Shown here: in pieces, positions 56,304 to 64,000 of the stretch
How the letters are laid out: each line of letters opens with the position of its first letter
How positions within the stretch are numbered: the first letter of the stretch is position 1
Source: Actinomycetota bacterium
Lineage (GTDB): Bacteria > Actinomycetota > Thermoleophilia > Gaiellales > Gaiellaceae
DNA: 64,000 nt
Direction: 5' to 3'
Assembly (NCBI GenBank): GCA_005883955.1
Contig: VAXH01000058.1
Location: forward strand, 1 to 64,000
Program-made: the position numbers and the translations under genes
The notes under the pieces: generated by a model
The model's input: the letters and a program-made list of their open reading frames with translations, nothing else
What the model was told of the DNA's origin: nothing
The model's database searches: none

Positions 56304-56911
56304 CGGCCGCTGTACGTCCGCGAGCGGATCGCCCCGGTCTTCGCGACCCGGATCGTGTAGCGGCCGAGCCGCGCGCAGACCACGCCAGTCGCCGAGCTGA
56401 CCCGTCGTCCGTTCAGCGTGTAGACGACGCCGCGCACACGCGAGGCACGGCCGGCGTCGTTACGGCCGGTCGCGAAGAAGCACCGCTTGCCCTTGACGAT
56501 CGAGGTCTCGACCTCCAACGTCAGCGGCCCAGCCGGGCCGCTGAAGGTCGCCCAGTACCAGAGCACCGTGTCGCCGTCTTTGACCGTCACGTGGTCGGCG
56601 CCGACCGGCGGGACGATCCCGTTTACCTTGAAGATCCAACCACTCGAGCCACCGGCCGGATAGCGGCCGATCTGGTCGACATACGGGCCGAACGCGGTCG
56701 ACGCTACGTGGTAGTAGAACTCGCCGGCCAAACTGGCCGCCTCGAGCGCGTCGAGCGCGTTGGCCTTCACGTTCAACGTCGGCTCGGTGGTGCCGAAGAT
56801 CGTCTGCGTCTTGCCTTCGACGCGAACGTGCACGCGTGCGGCGAATGCCGCGGGGACAAGCACGAACAAGGCAGCGAGCACTGCCAACAGGCTGAAAGAG
56901 CGTCGGTACAC
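56300..56911 (-). CDS. Secreted DUF4430-domain protein (transcobalamin beta-domain-like)
   Basis: Signal peptide; NALDALEAASLAGEFYYHVASTAFGPYVDQIGRYPAGGSSGWIFKVNGIVPPVGADHVTVKDGDTVLWYW. Confidence 0.8.
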   Translation of the reverse strand: MYRRSFSLLAVLAALFVLVPAAFAARVHVRVEGKTQTIFGTTEPTLNVKANALDALEAASLAGEFYYHVASTAFGPYVDQIGRYPAGGSSGWIFKVNGIVPPVGADHVTVKDGDTVLWYWATFSGPAGPLTLEVETSIVKGKRCFFATGRNDAGRASRVRGVVYTLNGRRVSSATGVVCARLGRYTIRVAKTGAIRSRTYSGR

Positions 56912-56944
56912 GAATCCTCCTTCCGCGAGGGGTTCGGGTTCGGG

Positions 56945-57095
56945 CGAACGACAGGTCTTCTGACTCGGGGCTCCCTCTACCGCCGCCTTCCCGGCTCTCG
57001 CCAGTGGCTCTTGGCGGGAGAGCGTCTCCCCTCACAGCGGCGGGACCGTCCCGGATTTGCACCGGGTTCCCTTACCGCTCGCCTTTCGGCCGAGA
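56945..57095 (-). promoter_or_regulatory. Cobalamin (AdoCbl) riboswitch
   Basis: Minus strand: GGTAAGGGAACCCGGTGCAAATCCGGGACGGTCCCGCCGCTGTGA...AGCCACTGGC...GGGAAGGCGGCGG...GAGTCAGAAGACCTGTC; B12-box and P3-P6 motifs read directly. Confidence 0.95.
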
Positions 57096-57108
57096 CTACC
57101 ATCCCTCC

Positions 57109-57471
57109 GTGTCGAGCTCACGTCTCTCGGCCTGGCTGCCGGTGATCGTCTGGGCCGCGGTCATCTTCGCGCTCTCGTCGATTCCCCACCTGGGCACCGG
57201 CCTCGGCACCTGGGACACGATCCTGCGCAAGGGCGCGCATGTGACGGAGTACGCGGTCCTCGGCCTGCTGCTGCTACGGGCCGTCGGCCGCGAGCTGCCC
57301 GCCTTCCTGCTCAGCGTCAGTTACGCGATCACCGACGAGCTCCATCAGCACTTCGTCCGGGGGCGGCACGCATCGCCCGTAGACGTCGCGATCGACTCGA
57401 CCGGCGTCCTGATCGGGATCGTTCTCTTCCACCGGGCAAGGCGTGCGGTCACGGATCGACCGGCCCCATGA
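57109..57471 (+). CDS. VanZ-like family protein
   Basis: WLPVIVWAAVIFALSSIP...KGAHVTEYAVLGLLLLRA...ITDELHQHFVRGRHASPVDVAIDSTGVLIG. Confidence 0.9.
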   Translation: MSSSRLSAWLPVIVWAAVIFALSSIPHLGTGLGTWDTILRKGAHVTEYAVLGLLLLRAVGRELPAFLLSVSYAITDELHQHFVRGRHASPVDVAIDSTGVLIGIVLFHRARRAVTDRPAP

Positions 57472-57494
57472 GCTCCGCTCGTATCATTAGGCGC

Positions 57495-57907
57495 ATGAAG
57501 TGGCGCCTGAAGTGGGCCCTCGGGGTTGCGGCCGCCTTGGCGATGACACTGCCCGCTCCTGCGCTCGCGAAGGGTCTGACCGAACGCCTTCAGGTCTTCC
57601 CCTCGCACCCACGCGTCGGGCGCCTGGTTACGGTTCAGCTCCGGCCCTACGCGCTCGACTCGCCGACCTTCCTGGGGCAAGACTTCGCCTGGCGGGTGAC
57701 TGCGCGCTCCCAAGGCCATCGTCTTCGCATCGCGCTGGTTCGTCAGACCCGCGACCCGTACTTGTGGAGCGCAAGGGTTCGGTTCCGCTCGCCGGGGCGT
57801 TGGAAGATCTCGGTCGAAGGCGATCAAGCGAGCCCGATGAAGTTCGATGTGCCGGTGCGCCGGCAGCCCCTGCCCCACCGCGAACCCGGATCCGCGAGGG
57901 GGTCTAA
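57495..57907 (+). CDS. Secreted hypothetical protein, 3' end uncertain (possible frameshift)
   Basis: Signal peptide MKWRLKWALGVAAALAMTLPAPALA; coherent to about FDVPVRRQPLP. Confidence 0.55.
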
Positions 57908-58284
57908 GCCGGATCGGCTTCGTCGGGACCGCCTGGGGGCCCGGACCGGTCTACCCCGCAGGCTTGGGCAACGACTTGCCGGTCCTGAGTTACTCGTATC
58001 CGCCGCCTCCCGACAGCGGATGGGGCGACTGGGGCGGCAACAAGGTCAATTGGGTCCGCGACCTGGCGTACATCGGGCCGGTCCTGATTCGCGGGCTTCG
58101 GCTCGACGGGCCAGATGAGCTTCGCTTCAACGAGGGCTGGCTTCCGTCCTTGTCCATGCGCCAGAAAGGTCGAACAAATCCCTCCTACACGCGCGTCCGT
58201 AGTCCAGGTTGTTACGCCTACCAGGTCGACGGAACGAGCTTCAGCTACACGATCGTCTTCGAGGCAAAGCCCTTCGGTTCGTAG
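57890..58284 (+). pseudogene. Coding remnant lacking start (secreted-protein body)
   Basis: LSRIGFVGTAWGPGPVYPAGLGNDLPVLSYSYPPPPDSGWGDWGGNKVNWVRDLAYIGPVLIRG...; no plausible start codon or signal peptide in this frame. Confidence 0.5.
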
Positions 58285-58293
58285 TATTGGAGC

Positions 58294-58518
58294 GTGCCCG
58301 AGCGCAAACCTCTGGACGACCGTCAGCTCGACGCCGTGCTCGAGCGCCTCGACAAGCTCGTCGACGAGATCCACGTGCTCAACCGGCGTCTCGACCACGC
58401 CGAAGGCTTCGCCCGGGTTGCGCACGAGCTGCGGACCCTGAACGAGTCGCTGCAGGCGATCGCGTACGCGGCGCTCGGCCAGCAGGGCCCGCAGGTGCGT
58501 CGGCGCCGGGCGGGTTGA
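58294..58518 (+). CDS. Small coiled-coil hypothetical protein
   Basis: MPERKPLDDRQLDAVLERLDKLVDEIHVLNRRLDHAEGFARVAHELRTLNESLQAIAYAALGQQGPQ. Confidence 0.55.
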   Translation: MPERKPLDDRQLDAVLERLDKLVDEIHVLNRRLDHAEGFARVAHELRTLNESLQAIAYAALGQQGPQVRRRRAG

Positions 58519-58740
58519 GACGAACGCCCGGGCGAAGCCCGGACGTCCTCCAGGTCGGCGTCGCAAGCGACGCCTTGGGCCGCGCTCGGCCAGCAGGGCC
58601 CGCGGGTGCGTCGCCGCCGGGGGGTTGAGACGGACGCCCGGGCGAAGCCCGGACGTCCTCCAGGTCGGCGTCGCAAGCGACGCCTTGGGGCCCGCAGCTG
58701 CGTCGCCGCCGGGCGGGTTGAGGCCCACGCCCGGGCCTCG
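58471..58740 (+). repeat. Tandem repeat, period about 111 bp (2+ units): 3' end of the 58294 gene plus double-hairpin element
   Basis: GCGCTCGGCCAGCAGGGCCCGC...GGTTGAGACGNACGCCCGGGCGAAGCCCGGACGTCCTCCAGGTCGGCGTCGCAAGCGACGCCTTGGG at 58471 and 58582; degenerate third unit from about 58688. Confidence 0.85.
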
Positions 58741-58806
58741 CGCGTGCGGCCGTTTTAACCCGGTTGTTGGGCCGAGGCGCCGCAGGTGTGCTCGGCCGCG
58801 GGCCGG

Positions 58807-59886
58807 CTAAGACAGCTTGTAGATCGCGCCTTGCAGCGAGACCGCATACAGCGCACCGTTCGCCGCTTGGCCGAACGACGAGAGTTGGGAGACCCCGCTC
58901 GACTCACGCCGATTGTCGAGGGCCTTGCCGCCCGAGATGCGCAGGCTCCAGATGACCCCGCTGCAGTAGTCGCCGTAGAAGTAGCGGCCTTTCGCGGGCG
59001 GCACCGCGCTACCGCGATAGACATAGCCGCCGGTGACAGAGCAATTCCCGCCTCCGTGGCTGTAAACCTGCACCGGCTTGACGAGCGCGCCATGATGGTT
59101 CAGTCGCGAGGGCTTGTACGGGGCGAGGCCCTCGTATGCCGACCAGCCGTAGTTGACGAGACCGGTTGCAGAGCGCGGCCGGTAGTCGATCTCCTCCCAG
59201 GAGTTCTGGCCGACGTCGCCGATGTAGAGGTCGCCGTTCGCCCGGTCGAAAGAGAAGCGCCAGGGGTTCCGCAGACCGTAGGCGTAGACCTGCCAGCTGC
59301 CGTTTTTCAGCCGCAGCAGCTTCCCGAGCTTGCGCGAGAGATTCTGCGAGTTGTCCGGTGGATCGCCGCCCGAGCCGCCGTCACCCGTGCCCGCGTAGAG
59401 CAGCCCGTCGGGACCGAACTCGAGTTGCCCGCCGTCGTGGTTGTCGTTCGCGCGGTGGTTGACGACGAGCAGCGTCCTGCGCGAGGCCGGAACAGCCCGC
59501 CCGGCTCGCGAGAGGAACGAATCGATCTCGACATCGCCGCTCTTGTTCGTGTAGTAGACGTAGAGGCGGTGGTTCTTCGCGTAACCGGGGTGGAAGGCGA
59601 CGGAGAGCAGCCCCTGCTCGGTGTACCCGCTTTCGACGCGGCTGCGGATGTCGAGGAACGCGCGCCTCTTTCCGCCTGCCAGGATCACGATGCGGCCGGA
59701 ACGCTCGACGACGTAGAGGCGGCCGGGCTCACTCTTCGGCTGCGCCACGTACACCGGCTGGACGAAGCCGGAGGCAACCTGCCGGAAGCTGTATTCGGCG
59801 CGCTTCGAGCCGCCCGACGCCGACGACACGAACGCGGCGACGACTCCGGCGAGGGCCGCGGCTCCAACCACGCCTACGGGGCTCAC
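58807..59886 (-). CDS. PQQ-dependent sugar (glucose/sorbosone-type) dehydrogenase
   Basis: QGLLSVAFHPGYAKNHRLYVYYT...NDNHDGGQLEFGPDGLLYAGTGDGG...YGLRNPWRFSFDRANGDLYIGDVGQNSWEEID. Confidence 0.92.
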   Translation of the reverse strand: MSPVGVVGAAALAGVVAAFVSSASGGSKRAEYSFRQVASGFVQPVYVAQPKSEPGRLYVVERSGRIVILAGGKRRAFLDIRSRVESGYTEQGLLSVAFHPGYAKNHRLYVYYTNKSGDVEIDSFLSRAGRAVPASRRTLLVVNHRANDNHDGGQLEFGPDGLLYAGTGDGGSGGDPPDNSQNLSRKLGKLLRLKNGSWQVYAYGLRNPWRFSFDRANGDLYIGDVGQNSWEEIDYRPRSATGLVNYGWSAYEGLAPYKPSRLNHHGALVKPVQVYSHGGGNCSVTGGYVYRGSAVPPAKGRYFYGDYCSGVIWSLRISGGKALDNRRESSGVSQLSSFGQAANGALYAVSLQGAIYKLS

Positions 59887-61304
59887 GGCAGGCGAAAGAT
59901 GTCGAGGACGCCGCTCGTGCTGTGGTCGTTCGCATTTCCCTCGGGCACCGCGACGCGGCCGTCCGCCACGATCGGACTGCTCCAGTGCGCCGCGCCGTCG
60001 GTGTTGAACGAGGCGAGGAGCTTGCCCGTCGACGGGGCATACACGTTCAATGAGCCGTTGTAGACGTAGAGCAGTCCGCCGGCGACAACCGGGCTCGTGC
60101 CGGCCTCGCGGCGGTGCCAGGAGAGGTGCAGCCGGCCACCGCTGAGCAGGTAGCAGTCGAGGCCGGAGCTCGTCGCGACGAACAGGCGCCTTCCCGACAC
60201 CGCCGGAGCCGCGAAGACCTCCGCCCCGCCAGGCGCCGTGACCGTCTGCAGCTCGCCCCCCGTTGCACCGAGCCGGCCGCCGAGGCGGGAGAGGCTGAGC
60301 AACCGGAGCTTGCCGTCCTTTCCTCCCTGCACGGCGTATCCGCCGATGAGTGCCGGCGCGGTGCTGCCGAGATCGACGTCGCCGCTCTCCAGGCTCGCCT
60401 GGTTGCGAGGGGTCCAGTTGCGGAGCAGCCCGCCGGCGTTGCGTGTCAGCATCAGGGCGCTGTCCCCCCAGTTGTGTTTCCCGTCGAAGGCGCCGTTGCC
60501 GGTCGCTACGAGGAGCGTCCCCGATCCCGGCACCACCACGACGCCCGACCTGGCCCAGATCGCCGAGTCACTGTGCGCACAGCTCGAAGGTCTCAGCAGC
60601 CGATGCACGTTCGAGCAAAGGGAGTTCCAGATGTGAACGATGTGGCCGGTAGCGGCATTGATCGCGACGACGTGCCCCTGGTAGGGAGGTGCGTCGCCCA
60701 CATAGCCGCCGGTGCCGATCAGGACGAGTCCGCGCGAGAAGTTGAGCGAGGTCCCAAGCTTCTCCCGTTGCGGCAGGAGCGTGACGCGGACCGGCCAACC
60801 ACGAGCCTCGGCGCCGCTCGCGACGGAGAGCTTGTGCATCCGTCCGTCCGGCGACGCGGTGTAGATGAACTTGCGGTTCGGATCGGCGACCGGAGTCGAG
60901 TTCGTGATCCGGTACGAGCCTGCCAGCGAGGAATAGCTGCTCGGCGTGAACCGCCAGAGAATTGCCCCGGTCTCAGCATTGATGGCGATCGTCCGCCCGT
61001 ACGACGTCGTCATGAAGAAGGCATCGTGGCGAGCTCCGTGAATCTGGACGCCGCGGAGGTAGATCGGCGACGCGTCCACCGTGCCAGGGAGCGTCACCCG
61101 TTGGCGGCGCAGCCGTCCCACATTTGCGGCCGTGATCCCGGTGTTCTTCGGCCCGGCGTTGTGGCGGGCGGCGTCGTAGCCGAAGCGGGTCCAGTCCCCC
61201 CCGAGCTCAGCTCGCCGCCCGACAGAGGCTGATCCGCAAGCCACGAGCACGAGGGAGAACGCCAGCGCGACAAGGAGAGGGCGATGCCACACGATGCAAC
61301 GCAT
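59883..61304 (-). CDS. PQQ-binding-like beta-propeller repeat lipoprotein
   Basis: Lipobox LVAC; repeated outer-propeller strands (TIAINAETGAILWRFTP, VVAINAATGHIVHIW, LYVYNGSLNVYAPSTGKLLASF). Confidence 0.82.
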   Translation of the reverse strand: MRCIVWHRPLLVALAFSLVLVACGSASVGRRAELGGDWTRFGYDAARHNAGPKNTGITAANVGRLRRQRVTLPGTVDASPIYLRGVQIHGARHDAFFMTTSYGRTIAINAETGAILWRFTPSSYSSLAGSYRITNSTPVADPNRKFIYTASPDGRMHKLSVASGAEARGWPVRVTLLPQREKLGTSLNFSRGLVLIGTGGYVGDAPPYQGHVVAINAATGHIVHIWNSLCSNVHRLLRPSSCAHSDSAIWARSGVVVVPGSGTLLVATGNGAFDGKHNWGDSALMLTRNAGGLLRNWTPRNQASLESGDVDLGSTAPALIGGYAVQGGKDGKLRLLSLSRLGGRLGATGGELQTVTAPGGAEVFAAPAVSGRRLFVATSSGLDCYLLSGGRLHLSWHRREAGTSPVVAGGLLYVYNGSLNVYAPSTGKLLASFNTDGAAHWSSPIVADGRVAVPEGNANDHSTSGVLDIFRLP

Positions 61305-61330
61305 GGTGCCCGATGAGAGCGGAGTGGCGA

Positions 61331-61999
61331 CTAGTTCTTGAGCAGCACCCGGCGGAGCTCGTCCTCCTTGCCGGGCTGGAGGATCGCGAGCACCTGGTCG
61401 CCCGGTTGCAGCTCGGTCGAGCCGATCGCGATCTCCGATCTGCCGTTGCGGGTGATCGAGATCAGCCGCGAGCCGTCGGGTAGCTTCAGCTTCTCGACAC
61501 GCTTGCCCGCCGCCGGCGCGCTCTTGTCGATCTGGACCTCGACGATCTCGAGGTTCTCCTTGCGGAGCTCGAGCAGGTGGATCAGATCGTGCTCGGGAAC
61601 CTCGTGCTCGATCAGCGCCATGATGCTCGCGGTCGCCGACACCGTCGCCGAGATCCCGAGCAGGTCGAAGTGAGCCTGGTTGCGAGGATCGTTGACGCGC
61701 GCGACCACCTTGCCGACGCCATACTTCTCGCGCGCGAGCTGGCAGATGATCAGGTTGTCCTCGTCGTCGCCGGTAACCGCGACGACCACGTCGGGCGGCC
61801 GCGCGATCCCGGCCCGGTCGAGCACGTGGATCTCGGTCGCATCGCCCATCTGTACCTGGTGCTCGAATTCGTGTTCGAGCCGTTCGTAGCGGTCTCGCCG
61901 CTGCTCGATCAGCGTCACCTCGTGGCCATGGCCGTCGCGCAGCAAGCTCCGGGCGAGGTTCGCACCGATCTTGCCGCCGCCTGCGATCAGGACGTACAC
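61331..61999 (-). CDS. TrkA-family potassium uptake protein (NAD-binding RCK)
   Basis: [30 protein letters not shown]...; C-terminal RCK-C. Confidence 0.9.
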   Translation of the reverse strand: [222 protein letters not shown]

Positions 62000-62003
62000 G
62001 CGT

Positions 62004-62438
62004 TTATGTAGTCGTGACCGGCTCGCGCGAGGGGATCTCGCAGGCGCGTGCGGCGTCCATCAGCTCGCTGATCGCCGTCTTCGTCGGGCAGATCGTACGC
62101 AGGCCCAGGGTGCGGTAGAAGTCGGCGCGCGCGGGATCGAGGATGCGGACGACGACGCACTGGTTGTCGAACCTCTTCATCGCGACCTGCGCAACGACGA
62201 GGTTCGTGTTGTCGCCGTTCGTGGCGACGACGACGGCGTCGGCGTCCTCTATTCCCGCCTCGCGGAGGACGTCGACGTCCATCCCGTGGCCGAGCACAAA
62301 GCCGCCGCGCCAATTCTCGCCGAGGCGCGTGAGCGCCTCTTCCTTCTCGTCGACTGCGGTTACCTCCCAGCCCTCCTCGGCGAGCTGGAGCGCCACATTC
62401 GACCCCACACGGCCACAGCCGATCACCAGTGCCTTCAC
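62004..62438 (-). CDS. TrkA N-terminal (RCK-N) domain protein
   Basis: VKALVIGCGRVGSNVALQLAEEGWEVTAVDEKEEAL...GIEDADAVVVATNGDNTNLVVAQVAMKRF. Confidence 0.9.
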   Translation of the reverse strand: MKALVIGCGRVGSNVALQLAEEGWEVTAVDEKEEALTRLGENWRGGFVLGHGMDVDVLREAGIEDADAVVVATNGDNTNLVVAQVAMKRFDNQCVVVRILDPARADFYRTLGLRTICPTKTAISELMDAARACEIPSREPVTTT

Positions 62439-62452
62439 CCGCTCACCATAGC

Positions 62453-64000
62453 TCACGTCGTGGCGTATGCAGGCTCTTCTTCCTCGTCCTCCAGCACCCC
62501 CTGCGGGAAGGCAACAACGAGCACCTCGCAGGGCGCCTTCTTCAGCACGTACTCGACCGTCGGCGAGAAGAAACGGGACTGACGGCGCCACTTCGGCGCC
62601 GAGCCGAGCACGATCAGATCGACGCCGAGCTCCTTCGCTTGGGTGACGATCGCCTCGCCGATCGAGCGCGCACGTACCGTCTTTCCCTTGACCTCGACCC
62701 CGTGATCGGAGCCGAGCAGCTGGGCTTCGGCCAGCGCCGCCGTGGCCTGCTCTTCCTCGTCGGCCAGTTCCTCGTCTAGAGGCCGTTCCATCGGCACCCG
62801 GACGACGTGGAGCGCCCAGACGGAGGCTCCCGACTCCTGGGCTAGCTTGACTGCGGTCGCGACCATCTCCTCGCCGATCGGGCCGAGCTTCAGCGGCACG
62901 AGGATGCTCGAGTACTGCGCTTCGGTCAAGTCGAGGTGCTCGTCCGCCGAGACGACCCGCTCGGTCAGCTTTTCACCGCGCGAACGGCGGAGAACGACGT
63001 ACATCACCAGGCCGGCCGCCAACCAGACCGGCCCGCCGTAGCGCGCTCCCGCGTGCGTCGCGAGCGCGAGGATCCAGACGACGGCGGTCAGGAAAGCGCC
63101 GACGACCGCCGGCAACGGGACCCGGCCCCAGTTCAGCGGCACGCGGTAGGGCCGCCGCTTGGCCGGGTGGCTGAAGCGCAGCTTGATCACTGCCAGCTGC
63201 GCCGCGGTGAAGGCGAGCAGGACGCCGAAACTGTAGAGGCTCGCGAGGAAGAAGACCGGATGCCTGAGTGCAGCTCTCGTTGCGACAAGCAACGCCATCG
63301 AGATCAGCGCTGCCGCGATGATTGACTGCGGGGCGATGACCGAGCGGCGGCTGAGGCGCCCGAAGACGCGCGGCAGCTGTCCGTGCTCGCCCAGCGAGTA
63401 GGCCAGACGGCCGAAACCCGAGATCGAGGTCGCCGCCGCCGTCAGCAGGATCAGTGCTCCCGTCGTGCCGACGAAAACCTGCAGCGGCGCGCCGATCACG
63501 CTCGGAAGGTGGTCCCGAAGGCGCGCGACGATTCCCATCAGGGGCGCCTTCGCCCAGGTTCCGCCGAGCTGCGTGCCGTGCGCGGCCGGAAACGCCGAGA
63601 GCCCGACGACGGCGATTGCCGCGTAGAACAGGACGACGAGGCCGATTGCCCCGAAGAGGCTCCGGGGAAGGTCGCGGCCGGGGCGCCGTACCTCCTCGGA
63701 GAGGTTCGCGACCGTCTCGAGACCCGTGTACGCGAGCATCGCCAGCGGCAACGCAAAAGCAATCGAGTGCCAGGTCGGGTTGCTGCCGAGCGACGTCCCC
63801 TGGTGGAGGGCATGCGGGGAGAACAACAAGGTGAGCCCGAGGATGACGAGCAGCAGCTGAGTGGCCAGATCGACCAGCGCGATCACGAGCGCGAAGCGGA
63901 AGATGCGCTTGTTTCGAAGCAGGCGGAAGACGGCGATGGCCGCGATCGCGCCGCAGCCGGCGACCACGTCCCACGGTTGGTTCACGTTGGTGAAGAGCGC
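62453..64000 (-). CDS. APC-family amino-acid permease with C-terminal universal stress (Usp) domain; 5' end beyond window
   Basis: Multi-TM core with YTGLETVANLSEEVRRPGRDLPRS; C-terminal ILVPLKLGPIGEEMVATAVKLAQESGASVWALHVV...GVDLIVLGSAPKWR. Confidence 0.9.
   Translation of the reverse strand, partial: ALFTNVNQPWDVVAGCGAIAAIAVFRLLRNKRIFRFALVIALVDLATQLLLVILGLTLLFSPHALHQGTSLGSNPTWHSIAFALPLAMLAYTGLETVANLSEEVRRPGRDLPRSLFGAIGLVVLFYAAIAVVGLSAFPAAHGTQLGGTWAKAPLMGIVARLRDHLPSVIGAPLQVFVGTTGALILLTAAATSISGFGRLAYSLGEHGQLPRVFGRLSRRSVIAPQSIIAAALISMALLVATRAALRHPVFFLASLYSFGVLLAFTAAQLAVIKLRFSHPAKRRPYRVPLNWGRVPLPAVVGAFLTAVVWILALATHAGARYGGPVWLAAGLVMYVVLRRSRGEKLTERVVSADEHLDLTEAQYSSILVPLKLGPIGEEMVATAVKLAQESGASVWALHVVRVPMERPLDEELADEEEQATAALAEAQLLGSDHGVEVKGKTVRARSIGEAIVTQAKELGVDLIVLGSAPKWRRQSRFFSPTVEYVLKKAPCEVLVVAFPQGVLEDEEEEPAYATT

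Noticed and set aside
57904-58728. 274-aa minus-strand ORF with repeats
   Set aside because: Antisense reading of the tandem repeat and neighbouring genes; repeats come from the DNA element.
58471-58740. Possible CRISPR array
   Set aside because: Units are contiguous 111-bp near-identical copies with no unique spacers, and there are no cas genes.

Overview
High-GC actinobacterial chromosomal window, probably Thermoleophilia-like (inferred from protein flavour and gene order only). It is mostly ordinary core genome: typA 3' end, a DUF2384/RES toxin-antitoxin pair, PDH/branched-chain dehydrogenase complex genes, argR, pheT-pheS, trmH, rplT-rpmI-infC, thrS, a liv ABC operon, pcrA/uvrD, one tRNA-Val, TrkA proteins and an APC permease. 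No prophage, transposon or CRISPR array was found. Main points of interest: (1) a tight six-gene operon behind a clear cobalamin riboswitch (minus strand, about 57.1-52.1 kb). It encodes two secreted DUF4430 proteins, an ECF transporter (T, fused A-A', S) and a secreted alpha6-alpha6-barrel (prenyltransferase/squalene-oxidase-repeat) protein. These look like the separated alpha and beta domains of transcobalamin/intrinsic factor, so this is a candidate extracellular B12-capture system. (2) Several genes (DUF899, lpdA, PDH E2, a two-domain secreted protein, a GNAT, and a gene pair near 57.9 kb) are broken, mostly by what look like roughly 80-130 bp internal deletions with a net frameshift. This is either an assembly artefact or real decay and must be checked. 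(3) A dispersed double-hairpin extragenic repeat family, amplified once as a tandem array at about 58.5 kb. (4) A perfect 26-bp palindrome inside the ECF ATPase gene. (5) A membrane-anchored ECF sigma factor next to a soluble zinc-finger mini-protein. (6) Small ORFs missed by the ORF track. All homology calls come from reading the translations; no searches were run.
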